Below, piece after piece: positions 20,087 to 30,759 of a stretch of 64,000 nt of DNA. The translations under genes and the position numbers were made by a program. The notes under the pieces were generated by a model. It was not told the DNA's origin, searched no databases, and saw nothing but the letters and a program-made list of their open reading frames with translations. How positions within the stretch are numbered: the stretch's first letter is position 1; the number at the start of each line of letters is the position of its first letter. This DNA comes from Euglena gracilis (lineage: Eukaryota > Euglenida > Euglenophyceae > Euglenales). The stretch lies in contig CP154956.1 in NCBI GenBank assembly GCA_039621445.1, positions 81,588,474 through 81,652,473 of the forward strand. The letters run 5' to 3'.

Positions 20087-22551
20087 CCGACTAAGCGCAA
20101 GCCTGGTGTGGACAGGAAGGAGTGGGATGCTGGGCTGCTGGCTGGCTCTAGACTGAGGGATTCCCTGTTCAACACCTTCCGCCTCCGCAGGCACTTCTGC
20201 TCCTGCAGTTGCATCCCCACCTTCAGGCATCCCAAAACTGCCAGTACCAGACACCAGCCACCCCTCCTCCAGGCTGGACGGCGGCCCCTCCTTCTCAGGG
20301 CCTGCCTCAAGGGGCACCCCCTCCTCCACCGGAACCTCTGCTGTTGGGTCGCTGGCCGCCGACGCTTCCGCTGCTGGCTCGACTGCTTCCGCCGCTGGCT
20401 CAGCCGCTTCCGCCGCTGGTTCGGCCGTTTCCACCGCTGGTTCGGCTGCTTCCACCGCTGGTTCGGCCGCTTCCGTCGCTGGCTCGACTGCTTCCGCCGC
20501 TGGCAACGCTGGCTCGACTGCTTCCGCCGCTGGCTCGGCTGCTTCCGCCGCTGGCTCGGCCGTTTCCGCCGCTGGCTCGGCCGCTTTCGCCGCTGGCTGG
20601 GCCGCTTTCGCCGCTGGCTGGGCCGCTTCGACCAGTGGCTCGGCTGCTTCTACTGCTGGCTCGGCCGCTTCCGCCGCTGGTTCGGCCGTTTCCACCGCTG
20701 GTTCGGCTGCTTCCACCGCTGGTTCGGCTGCTTCCGCCGCTGGCTCGACTGCTTCCGCCGCTGGCAACGCTGGCTCGACTGCTTCCGCCGCTGGCTCGGC
20801 CGCTTCCGCCGCTGGCTCGGCCGTTTCCGCCGCTGGCTCGGCCGCTTTCGCCGCTGGCTGGGCCGCTTTCGCCGCTGGCTGGGCCGCTTCGACCAGTGGC
20901 TCGGCTGCTTCTACTGCTGGCTCGGCCGCTTCCGCCGCTGGTTCGGCCGTTTCCACCGCTGGTTCGGCTGCTTCCACCGCTGGTTCGGCTGCTTCCGCCG
21001 CTGGCTCGACTGCTTCCGCCGCTGGCAACGCTGGCTCGACTGCTTCCGCCGCTGGCTCGGCCGCTTCCGCCGCTGGCTCGGCCGTTTCCGCCGCTGGCTC
21101 GGCCGCTTTCGCCGCTGGCTGGGCCGCTTTCGCCGCTGGCTGGGCCGCTTCGACCAGTGGCTCGGCTGCTTCTACTGCTGGCTCGGCCGCTTCCGCCGCT
21201 GGTTCGGCCGTTTCCACCGCTGGTTCGGCTGCTTCCACCGCTGGTTCGGCTGCTTCCGCCGCTGGCTCGACTGCTTCCGCCGCTGGCAACGCTGGCTCGA
21301 CTGCTTCCGCCGCTGGCTCGGCCGCTTCCGCCGCTGGCTCGGCCGTTTCCGCCGCTGGCTCGGCCGCTTTCGCCGCTGGCTGGGCCGCTTTCGCCGCTGG
21401 CTGGGCCGCTTCGACCAGTGGCTCGGCTGCTTCTACTGCTGGCTCGGCCGCTTCCGCCGCTGGTTCGGCCGTTTCCACCGCTGGTTCGGCTGCTTCCACC
21501 GCTGGTTCGGCTGCTTCCGCCGCTGGCTCGACTGCTTCCGCCGCTGGCAACGCTGGCTCGACTGCTTCCGCCGCTGGCTCGGCCGCTTCCGCCGCTGGCT
21601 CGGCCGCTTCCGCCGCTGGCTCGGCCGCTTTCGCCGCTGGCTGGGCCGCTTTCGCCGCTGGCTGGGCCGCTTCGACCAGTGGCTCGGCTGCTTCTACTGC
21701 TGGCTCGGCCGCTTCCGCCGCTGGTTCGGCCGTTTCCACCGCTGGTTCGGCTGCTTCCACCGCTGGTTCGGCTGCTTCCGCCGCTGGCTCGGCTGCTTCC
21801 GCCGCTGGCAACGCTGGCTCGACTGCTTCCGCTGCTGGCTCGGCCGCTTCCGCCGCTGGCTCGGCCGCTTCTGCTGCTGGCTCGGCCGCTTCCGCCGCTG
21901 GCTCGGCCGCTTCTGCTGCTGGCTCAACTGCTTCCACCGCTGGCTCTACTGCTTCTGCCACTGGCTCGGCCGCTTCCGCCGCTGGTTCAGCTGCTTCCAC
22001 TGCTGGCTCGGCCGCTTCCGCCGCTGGCTCGGCTGCTTCCGCCGCTGGCTTGGCCGCTTCCGCCGCTGGCTCGGCCGCTTCCGCCGCTGGCTCGACTGAT
22101 TCCGCCGCTGGCAACGCTGGCTCGACTGCTTCCGTCGCTGGCTCGGCCGCTTCCGCTGCTGGCTCGGCCGCTTCCGCCGCTGGCTCGGCCGCTTCCGCCG
22201 CTGGCTCGGCCGCTTCCGCCGCTGGCTCGGCCGCTTCCGCCGCTGGCTCGGCCGCTTCCGCCGCTGGCTCGGCCGCTTCCGCCGCTGGCTCGACTGCTTC
22301 CGCCGCTGGCAACGCTGGCCCGACTGCTTCCGCCGCTGGCTCGGCCGCTTCCGCCGCTGGCTCGGCCGCTTCCGCCGCTGGCTCGGCCGCTTCCGCCGCT
22401 GGCTCGACTGCTTCCGCCGCTGGGCAAAGTGGCCGACTCCGCTCCGTTTCGGCCTCGGCCGGGGGGGGGATTCCGCCGCTGGCTTGGCGCCTTCCAGGCC
22501 GGCAGGGGGCTCCGCAGCCTCCCGTTCCCCTTCAGTCGCAGCCTGGACCTC
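20087..22551 (-). CDS. Repeat exon: Ala/Glu/Pro heptads of the giant protein
   Basis: The minus frame is open for more than 800 residues except for one frame break (see findings). It encodes tandem heptads of type P-A-A-E-A-A-E with V, T or K variants. About five copies of an 87-residue unit recur, marked by A-L-P-A-A-E-A-V-E-P. The C-terminal 130 residues are non-repetitive (E-E-G-V-P-L-E-A-G-P-E-K-E-G-P, then S-L-E-E-G-W-L-V-S-G). A CAG/GAG acceptor at 22552 fits phase 0 from the exon ending at 23212, although coding-like sequence extends to about 22600. Such a strongly acidic, Lys-poor heptad array may be an extended helical or disordered spacer; the function is unknown. Confidence 0.75.
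20502..21806. repeat. 261-bp higher-order tandem repeat (about five units)
   Basis: The marker GGCAACGCT recurs at 20502, 20763, 21024, 21285, 21546 and 21807, exactly 261 bases apart. The basic unit is 21 bp (GCTTCCGCCGCTGGCTCGGCC). Copies differ at few positions, so amplification or gene conversion is recent. Marker spacing changes to about 303 and 199 bases beyond 21807, where heptads are more uniform. Confidence 0.9.
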
Positions 22552-22784
22552 CTGTGCCGCGGTGGGCTCCGCCGGTTCCGCCAGTTCCGCCCAGGCAATT
22601 TCTCACCGACAGTCTCTCCACTGAAAAGCCAGCATCAAATGGTCACCTTTTGGGGTTTGGGGGGGGGCAGGATGAGGCCAAACGTTGCTGGACGTTTTGG
22701 GGCAACTACCCCACCACAAATCCTCCCTTGCAGTACCCTCCCGCTCTCTATGAACAACAACCGGTAACCTCTGTCCTCCGACCT

Positions 22785-23110
22785 GGGGAATTGGTTGTTG
22801 GACATGGGGTTCTGAACAAAAAGGTGTCCTCCGACCAGTGGTTGGTCGTCACACAAGGGTCAAAGAAAAGTCTGTAGACTGGGGGGGACTAGGGACCCCA
22901 CCCCCAAAAGTCAAAGTACTCCTTCCGGCGCTTTGCGCGGAAATTTTTTTTTGACAAATTTTTGTCCAAAAAGTGTCCAATGCGGCGGCTTTTGGCCGAT
23001 TTTGGAGGGCAAATTGTCGGCCCGGGCCTTTGTGCTGGCAAAAATTTAGTCAAACCTCCAAAAACGTGTCCTTCATTTGGGGGGGGGGGTCATTGGACAT
23101 AGCGGGGGGG
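22785..23110. repeat. Interspersed repeat, copy 2
   Basis: Homologous in motif order to 8085-8410, with TTGGACAT at the left and again near 23093. A GCGC-type hairpin (CGGCGCTTTGCGCG) lies near 22928. Located in a giant-gene intron. Confidence 0.5.
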
Positions 23111-23211
23111 CGGGGTAGTGTTCAGACAAATCTTGCCGCAGTGGAATGGGGAAACGTCCCCCACTCTAGTACGCCACCTGGCAAGCAATGGCCTGGTCCC
23201 GCCGTTGACAC

Positions 23212-23430
23212 TTCAGCCTCCGCTGGCGCCTCTCCGGTGTCCTGCTGGGGCTCCCCCAAATCCACAGCGGCGGCCTCCTCTACCTCTTCCTCTGCCTCCA
23301 CCTCTGCCTCCGCCGCCACCGCCTTGGCAAGCTCCGGCCTAATCTCCCCTTCCGCTTCGTCACGCCCGCCCTCCACCGGCAGCTCTGTCGCTGGAGCAGG
23401 GCTGCGGTCATCATCCGCTGCCTGGGCCTC
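23212..23430 (-). CDS. Exon of the giant A/E/P-rich gene
   Basis: An ATGGACAG acceptor (part of a duplicated target) precedes GAG GCC. A GAA/GTGTCA donor gives 73 codons, phase 0-0. The peptide reads E-A-Q-A-A-D-D-D-R-S-P-A-P-A-T-E-L-P-V-E, then alternating Ala/Glu runs (A-E-A-E-V-E-A-E-E-E-V-E-E-A-A). It is continuous in sense with the exon at 23772-23869 once the intron is removed. Confidence 0.7.
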
Positions 23431-23438
23431 CTGTCCAT

Positions 23439-23771
23439 ACCATTGCTTACCGACCCCCCGGGGGGCGTCACTTTCCACTTTCAAAAAAACCAGTCAATCA
23501 CTTTTCAAAAACCAGTCACCAACTTCCTACCCCGGGGGGGGGGTCAACAGCTTTGGCCACTCGGCCAAAAATGGTCAAAAATCGAAGGATTTTAATCAAA
23601 AATAAAAAAATTCCGGCGCCTTCGGCGCTGGGTGACAACTTTCGGCCAATCCTGGCCAACCCCCGGGGGGGGGGGGGGTCTGGAGCCATAAACCAGTCAG
23701 TCACTCCAAAAAAAAACCGGTCAGTCACCCCCCCCCGGAGGGGCGGACACATCTTAAGCAATGGTGTGAAC
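23439..23771 (-). mobile_element. Introner-like element with exact 8-bp target duplication
   Basis: The element has inverted ends ACCATTGCTTA and TAAGCAATGGT, the latter followed on the plus strand by GTGAAC. CTGTCCAT (ATGGACAG on the minus strand) flanks it at 23431-23438 and 23772-23779. The predicted minus-strand intron is 23771-23431: its GT donor is the element's first two bases and its AG acceptor is the last two bases of the downstream duplicate. Inside are G/C tract pairs and a GGCGCCTTCGGCGC hairpin. Flanking exons join in phase 0. Confidence 0.8.
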
Positions 23772-23869
23772 CTGTCCATCGCCCTCCCCCAGTGGCTCTG
23801 GTGGAAATCCACCATGGCTGGTATCAGCTGCATCAACGGCATCAATTGCAGCGGTCTCTCTCTGCGTGG
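23772..23869 (-). CDS. Short exon of the giant A/E/P-rich gene
   Basis: CTCACCAG acceptor begins in phase 1, matching the phase-1 end of the exon at 27561. The exon ends at GGA CAG before a GTTCAC donor. The peptide runs A-T-Q-R-E-T-A-A-I-D-A-V-D-A-A-D-T-S-H-G, then F-P-P-E-P-L-G-E-G-D-G-Q. It was found by reading the minus strand next to the introner, and its frame continues directly in the next exon. Confidence 0.65.
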
Positions 23870-24612
23870 CTGGTGAGGCTTCCATTAGGTCCAACCCATG
23901 CCATTGCTAAGTTATTCAGAGGAGGGAGAAGAGTTCCTTCGGCTTCAAAAAAAAACCCGGTTAACAAGGGTGGAATAAACAATCCGAACCAAAAAAAATA
24001 AAAATTCTTGGCCCCGAGGCCAATTGTGAGACATGGGTAAGGAGGCTCCAGGCGTCGCTTAGTGATCCCGAGGGGGGGGGGTCCAGTTCACAAGCTGGAA
24101 AATCTGGCCTGGCTGGGAAAAGGCTGCTGGCGGACCAACCCCCCTGCCCCGTCCCCCCAGCTAGAAGCGGGCCCGACCTGCGGTCGAACTGGTGCCAAAA
24201 AAAAATAAGAAACTTCAACCCCCCCCAAAGACTGCCAGTTATGCAAAAGGTCCATTTTTGAATCAAAACTGGCCAGCCGAATTCTGGCCGATCTTTGCCC
24301 ACTTTTACCCAGTTTTGCACCTCCAAAACCCAAAAATCCATCAACACCCAGCCGCCAGGCGGCCGCAAAAGAAATAAAACTCGTTGTTGGAGGGGGGTCC
24401 GGGGTTGGAAAAGACCTAGCCCGCGTTGTCTCCCCATCCAAAAAACGCCCCGATTTGGCTCGATATTTCCGATTTTGCCCTGAAAAAAAATTGCCGGGAA
24501 ATTTGGTCCCGGGGTGTTCCGAAATAGTTCTGGGATTATTCCACCCCGCCGATGCCTTACAGGTTCCCATGAATGCTTGGGGGCCCCAAAACAAGGTTGC
24601 GCGGCGAAGGTG

Positions 24613-27070
24613 GCTTACGGTTTTCCGTAAACATGCGAAAACAGAAGTTTACGGAGAACCGTAAACGTGAACTGGTTTACGGTTTCCTGCTGCACCCCTC
24701 TTGTTTGTGAATGGGACCTGAACCTTGTACCCAACCCCTGGAGTCAGACTGATGGCCCTTTTTGACCCAGCCCCTAGCACACTTGTCCGATGCAGCGACT
24801 GAACATGTTCACGTGTTCCCGTAAACTCGCTTTCTAAAGCTATTTGGTGTGGGCAGTGCGTCCAGTCTTGCTATGGTCCCTATGTTCTGTTGGAACAGAG
24901 CTGCAACGGGCCATGGTTTGCCCATGTCAGTGTGGTGTTGGTGCCAAGCTGTGGCAGTGTTCCCCACAAACACTGGCTGGGGTTGCTTGTGGTGTGTTGA
25001 TCCCCCCACATCAACGTGCAGTTGTCACTTGAAAACGTCTTCACGGGTTCATGTAAACTGCAAGTTTCACAGATCGGAGAATGGAATCAACTCTGGGCAC
25101 AGAAACCTTGTCACTGTTGATGTGCCCAGTTGCCACAGACTGGCTTAAGTCACCACAGCACATCTTGGCCTGGGTGTCGAGTGCCCTCCCTTCCCCCAAC
25201 CCTTTTGAATGCCACACCTGTTCCTCAACGACAACCCAGACAGCGCTATGCTGCACCGTTTCAGGTTCAGTGTAATTCAGCCTCTTTTGTAGAGCTTTTC
25301 AATTTGAATTCTGCGAGATGTGTTTCTCAGGGCAGTTCTCTGCATTGTTGAAATGGAGTACACACATGGATAAATAATTTTCCAGGATATTTCCTGCAGT
25401 GGGGGAGTCTGAAGGGAAACCGCATTCGACTGCAAGGGTGGGGGGTATCTCAATGTCCAAATGGAGCTGTTGTGAGCCACCAAGGGGGGAGGCATCATGT
25501 GACATCCTCTGGAGTGAGCCCTTGAAAGCTATCGTGTGTTTTCAGAAATCCATTTGATGTTGTTTGCTGCAATCAGGGGGAAAAATTGCCAAAAGAAAAG
25601 CAACTGGAAATCATCAGAGCGAACATCACTCAGAGCAACCGCCTCCCAGGGTTGTCACAGACAACTCCAAAGAGAAATCAAAGTTATTTGAAATCGCTTT
25701 CAACAGGTCTAAAAAATAACCTTTTTGGCAGCATCCTCGCCAGCACGTTTCAAAGAATATCGGGTGCTTTTCATGGGGAGCTTCTTTTCATCACTGTCAA
25801 ATGATCTTTGGACGAGAAAAAAATCGGCCTTTTTCAGGAACCTTCTCTCTGCTATCTTCAAATCACCACCCATCACGACAGATCGAAGGAGAGACACGAA
25901 GGACTTGCCTCCACAAACTGGAAAAAAAATGCAATGAACATAACTTCCTTTGGGAGCTTCAGACGCTTCCCTGAAGTTCGGTTGAGTGAGTGAGGACCGC
26001 CGCGAGCGAGTGGGGACCACCTCGTAGTTTGCCCCTCCACTTCCAGGCCCCAGGCAACAATGGAGACCATCTGTGTCATCACAAGTGCAAAAAAAAACTG
26101 AAATCCAGATGTTTACGGTTTCACGTAAAACTTTCTTCAACCGAGCATTGTTTACAGTTTCACGTAAAACTCACTTTGTGTGTTGTTTACGGTTAACCGT
26201 GAACGAGGGGAACCGTTGCTCTCCTCGTCAACCAGGCTTGTGGGGTGAGATGCGATGAGATGCCCCCTCCCACTCCACATGAACGCAGCAGACGTTTTTG
26301 TTCCCAAAATAGGTTGCATCAAATGGATTGACATGGTGGCGCCGAGCAGTGATCCACAGAGTGGGTAGTGAGCGGAACCCTCTCACCAAAAACACGTTCC
26401 TGACTGAATGTGCCCTTCCCCCCTCTGGGAGACCCCGTATCTGGCATTTTAGGTGGACTCGGAAAGTGTGTTTCAAAACAGCTTGGGGCCCGGTCAGAAA
26501 AATACGGGGCATTCTGGCGTTAGCTGTTGACTCTCCTCCAAAGAGCTGAGTTTTGGAATAAATATAAGTGGTCGAAAATGGCCAAAAACATCGCAAAAAA
26601 AGGCCAAAAGTTGCTGATTTGCAGGAAACCAGGCAAAAAAAGAATGGAACTCAACTACAGATGGGATACTGGTGGAAATTTGTGAAAATTGCAAACACAA
26701 GTCTGGAAAAAAGATCACCTGGAAAAAGATCGCTACTGACCGGGGGGGTGGTCGTTGGACAAGGCCGGTCGTTGGACAATGCACTACCAGTCCAGGAGGC
26801 GAGGGGAGAGCACCGGGGGGTGTCCAGCTGCTTGGCAGCTATCAGGTGAACCAAGAATGAGAGCATACCACCCCCTTGTTAACCCGGCACATTTTCAAAC
26901 TTCAAACAAAGTTTACGTGAAACCGTAAACATCATTCACTTCACGGTTTCCTGTAAAACTTCTTTTCTCAAGTTATACACTCACACCCTGCCCAGGAGAA
27001 GCAAGGGGTCTCACTCTTGCGAAAGGCCAAAAGCTCAAAAGGCTAAATCAGGAAAACGATGTTTACGGGG
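24613..27070. repeat. Region with GTTTACGGTTTC/CGTAAAC inverted repeats
   Basis: Short copies of GTTTACGG and its complement CCGTAAAC cluster at about 24613-24690, 24810-24835, 26108-26200 and 26910-26965, with a last one near 27060. Dispersed subterminal motifs of this kind are typical of hAT-like elements, but I could not define terminal repeats or a target duplication. Open frames inside (longest about 143 residues on the minus strand at 25709-26140) are not recognised. Confidence 0.35.
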
Positions 27071-27560
27071 TTTGAAGGCATTTGGCCAGGCAACTGTTGT
27101 TCTGTAATTATAGGGCGTTTTCGGGGACAAACACAAAATTTCGGAAACAACCTCTGCTGGGGGGTAGCAATCGATTTCGGCTGGCACCAAAAATAAGAAA
27201 ATTCTCGGGAAAAAAAAGTGGACAACGGCGGAATCGACACAAAAGGGCCAATAATTCCTGATGCAGCAAAACACACAAAGTGCCAAAATGGGGTCAACGG
27301 GGCCGTTTTTATCGAGGCGGAAACCAACCCAGAAATTATCCCAGAAAATGTTGGAGCAAAAGTTCACAGAAACCCGTGACATTTTTCGTGGAAAAAAAAA
27401 GTCGAAAAAAAAAGTTGGCAGACAATGCGGGCTAAGAAAGACGCTGCTGGCTGGCTGGACCCCCCCCCCCCTGTGGGATTGGGTGCCCTTCGGTTCAAGC
27501 GACGCCCTGAGGGGGGTTCAAAGGCAAAAGCTAATCAGCCACCATGGGTCTGGTGAAAAC

Positions 27561-27749
27561 CTGCAAAAGCAATTGCGTGGTCCGACGGCTCCTCCTTCCC
27601 TTCCGGCTCTTCTTGCGGTGGGTCTTGTGGCTGGCCAGTGGCTTGTCTGGGGTCGTTGGCGTCGCCCGCCTCCTGACCATCCGCCACCACCCCCTTCCCT
27701 TCTGGAGCTGCATTCCCTGTGGCCGGCACGGAGCCTGTGACCTCGTCGT
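27561..27749 (-). CDS. Exon of the giant A/E/P-rich gene
   Basis: TGCCTCAG acceptor and GCAG/GTTTTC donor give 189 bases, phase 1-1. The peptide reads D-D-E-V-T-G-S-V-P-A-T-G-N-A-A-P-E-G-K-G, then Q/E/P-rich sequence with P-Q-E-E-P-E-G-K-E-E-P-S-D and ends A-I-A-F-A. It joins in phase to the exon at 23869. Confidence 0.6.
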
Positions 27750-27759
27750 CTGAGGCAGG

Positions 27760-28600
27760 GTTTGGTCTAGACGACGATGGTGTGTGGACAGCCCCCCAGC
27801 CCTGCTTTGCAAGGTTCCAAAAGGGTCGAAAGGCTTGGGGTATATAAACCCTGTCCCCTTGAGAGGGAAATCAAGCAAGGCAGAAAACCATCAATTTCCA
27901 CTAAAAAAAAGGCAGATGATGGCAAAAATGACTGATGCCAATAGATTTGAGGAAATACCAGCATATAATAAAAACATCAAAAACGAGCGAAATTCAGAAA
28001 TTATTTAAAACTGTGCAGGCTGTCCTTTGTACTGGAATATTTGCCCAAATAATGCACCCCTAAATGATGTATCCTCAGCTCCCAACTTCCAATGCCCAAA
28101 ATATATTTATACATATATTATATTTATTATAATGTACAATTTAACACATATAATATAATACATATAATAATAATATTATTATCATATATATTATTATAAT
28201 AATAATATATATAATGTATTCCCCCTGGGTATAATACTTGGAGGGTTTCCAAGTGTGGATGTGTGAAACATGTATGCACATGCATGCACATATCTCATGC
28301 TGATGAACAAAAACCATGCTTCGGGACATCGTTGGTATCATGAGCGCAACAAACATGTGCTCAGATTAACAACCTTTAGATGATGCTCTCTCAGTTTGAA
28401 AGCACCCGCCTTCAGCGTTGAGGTGGCAAAAATGAAGCTTGTAAAAGAAGGTTAAAGATTTTTTTTGGTGCTTCAGCTAGCTTGGGGAACAAATAAACGT
28501 CAAAAACATGCAAACGTGCCGAAGCAATGAGAGCACAAAAGAGGAGAGGGGGGCAAACTTGGCAACATTATCCAGGGTCAGCAACAAAATCAACTCCTGG
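27760..28600. other. Intron, AT-rich
   Basis: AT-rich sequence with a TATAATATA-type low-complexity stretch at about 28100-28220. No coding block. Confidence 0.5.
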
Positions 28601-28605
28601 CTCAC

Positions 28606-28803
28606 CAATGGCGCACACGTTGTGGCCTCTTCGATTGCTTGGGCGGGCGCCTCTTCTTCGGTCGTCGGTGGTGCAGCCGCCACGCCTTCTCCGCCTGCCT
28701 GTACACCCACCTCGCCCTCTGCAGTGGCAGCTTCAGGCTCCACAGCGGTCGCCGCTGCTGGCGGCCCATCCTTTGTCACATCATTTGCTGTCGGGGAGGT
28801 TGC
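28606..28803 (-). CDS. Exon of the giant A/E/P-rich gene
   Basis: TATGGAG acceptor and a canonical GTGAGC donor give 66 codons, phase 0-0. The peptide reads A-T-S-P-T-A-N-D-V-T-K-D-G-P-P-A-A-A-T-A, then V-E-P-E-A-A-T-A-E-G-E-V and ends T-T-C-A-P-L. It follows in phase the exon ending at 29158. Confidence 0.65.
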
Positions 28804-29157
28804 CTCCATACATCTCTCTTGGGGCCCAAGCCATACAGCAATTGGTTAACTGGACTTTACGGGAGGCATGCAGGATGGGGGGAAGACAGGAGGAAAAAAT
28901 GTTGTGCAAGCCATTATGCTCCTTGATGATCCTCACCAGTGGCCAATGTCTGATTCACCATGGAAGCGGTGCCTGCATGGTCTGCATATGTTTGGCGCCC
29001 TTCAGTGCAGAGGCAGAAGGGTAAGGAAAAATCACAACGAGAAATGGGTTGGCTAGCAAACGGCTGGACTGAGTCAAAACTGGGGCTGGCTGTCAGCAGC
29101 CCCCCCAGGGGAGGGTCCAGGAGCCCGAAAGAGTTGCATGGTTGCCTCGAGGGCCAC

Positions 29158-29601
29158 GTCCTCCCCTCCCTCGGGGGTCGTCGGGGGCTCCTGAGCTGCT
29201 CCCTCGCTTGCCTCAGCCGTCACCCCACGGCTGTCCTCCATCGGCGAGTCGCTGTCGGGGGCAGCGGCGGCTTCTTCCAGAAGGCCTCGGCCAGGGAGGA
29301 CCGCCCCCTCTTCGGCTGTCGGCCGCAGCCCCGCCTCACAGCTCGCCTCGTCTCCGCCGGTGCCATCCATTGGGGGCGGGTCTGCTGTGTCATCCCCGAC
29401 CTTCGTCGGGGCGGGGCAGTCCCCCTCTGCCGGGGCAGGCTCCGCGACGTCGGCTGCAGCTCCGCCCGGTGTGGACGGGGCGACTTCGTCACTGGGGGAC
29501 GCCCGAGGGCAGCCGGTGACGGTGACCGGCGGCACAGCGCCGCTGTCGCCGGGCGCACCTTCCCCTGCCTTCATGTGGGGCGACAATTCGGAGGCCGCCT
29601 C
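29158..29601 (-). CDS. Exon of the giant A/E/P-rich gene
   Basis: ACCCGAG acceptor and GAC/GTGGCC donor give 148 codons, phase 0-0. The peptide begins E-A-A-S-E-L-S-P-H-M-K-A-G-E-G-A and is Asp/Ala/Pro/Gly-rich, with several Cys. The frame is open beyond both borders, so the exact ends rest on splice consensus and phase. Confidence 0.6.
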
Positions 29602-29984
29602 CTCGGGTTGCGCCCATACAACTGTTTGGAATTTTCCGGGACTTCTTTCACCAAGGAACTGCAGGATAATGCTTGGCCAACGGCGCAGAGTAGTGCACTG
29701 GTGCAGAGGACATCTGCCACCAAAGAAAACTTCCAGGGTCCCTTCGATGGGCATACCTGTCAGGTTGAGTTCTGGAGTCCTCCCCCCCCCCAATGTGTGA
29801 ATGGCAACGACATCGGGACTGCACCATCCAAAAAAAGGCAACAAAGAAACAAAGAAACAAAGTTCAAATGCTACAGCACCTGTATGGATGGATCCCGGGT
29901 TCCTCCCCAGCCAAGACTTCAGCCTGTGTCTCGGCCACTGACACCACTGCCAAGCAGCTATGGTCATCCAGACTCCCAGTGGCG

Positions 29985-30330
29985 CCAAGTCACGCCCAAT
30001 CACACCCAGTCACAACCAATCATTTTATAAATGCCATTGCAAAAAGTGACCACAAGTGACAAGCCAAAAGTGCCCAAAAATGCCACAAGTGGCCAAAAAG
30101 AGCAAAAATTGACCAAAAGTGGTCAAATCACACAATACTGTCAAAAGTAGCCAAAAGTGGACAAACTGGCCAATGAGGGGCAAGAAGGGTCAAAAAATGG
30201 CAAAATGAAGCCAAAAATAGCCAGTCGCACACGCTCAGTCACAGAACCCTACCTCTGGGGGTTTCTCAAAGCCAGTCACGCCCAGTCACGCCCAGTCACG
30301 CCCAGTCACGCCCAGTCACACCCAGGCATT
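29985..30330. repeat. CCCAGTCACG decamers and AAAGTGGCC-like degenerate repeats
   Basis: CCCAGTCACG or close variants are tandem at about 29985-30022 and 30273-30322. Between them are degenerate CCAAAAGTG/GCCACAAGTG units. They lie in a giant-gene intron. Confidence 0.7.
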
Positions 30331-30680
30331 TCATAGGTGCTTGGCCGCTGCCTGTGTCTCCTCGTTTGTCTCAGGTAAGGCAGCCTCTGACTCCGGCGAT
30401 TCTGGTGGGCCATCAACGGGGACGTCGGGCGACGCAGACACCGGCAGTGCTTTGAGCGGCCGTCCGAGCTCGCCCTCTGTCAGCTCGTTTTCCACACCAG
30501 GTCGTTGCACTTCCTCGCCCGGCGGTGCACCAGCCTCAGCCTCAACTGGAGCCTCAGCCTCAGCATCCCCAGCCTCGGCGGCCTCGGCCTCATTCTCAGC
30601 CTCGGCCACCTCAGCAGTCACAGCCTCAGCAACTTCACCCTCAGCACACACCACATCCTCATCCCCTTGACCACCCTCCT
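30331..30680 (-). CDS. Exon of the giant A/E/P-rich gene
   Basis: A GCGCTTCAG acceptor starts the exon in phase 1. The peptide reads E-G-G-Q-G-D-E-D-V-V-C-A-E-G-E-V-A-E-A-V, then Ala/Glu alternation (A-E-A-E-N-E-A-E-A-A-E-A-G-D-A-E) and a Pro/Ser tail ending A-A-A-K-H-L before a stop. Either this is a terminal exon of a separate gene or a GC donor after ACA CAG (near 30351) is used. Confidence 0.55.
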
Positions 30681-30759
30681 CTGAAGCGCTGAGGCCATTG
30701 GTCCACTCAAATACCATCCACAGGCGCACTCCAACACCAAAGACACACAAAACCAAGAA

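Noticed and set aside
20108-22767. Plus-strand frames of 663 and 852 residues (Arg/Trp/Phe-rich and Leu/Pro/Ala-rich)
   Set aside because: They are mirror readings of the heptad repeat. The minus frame matches the composition of exons on both sides and has in-phase splice sites.
25709-26140. 143-residue minus frame as a transposase remnant
   Set aside because: No catalytic motif or recognisable domain; composition is not like the coding exons.
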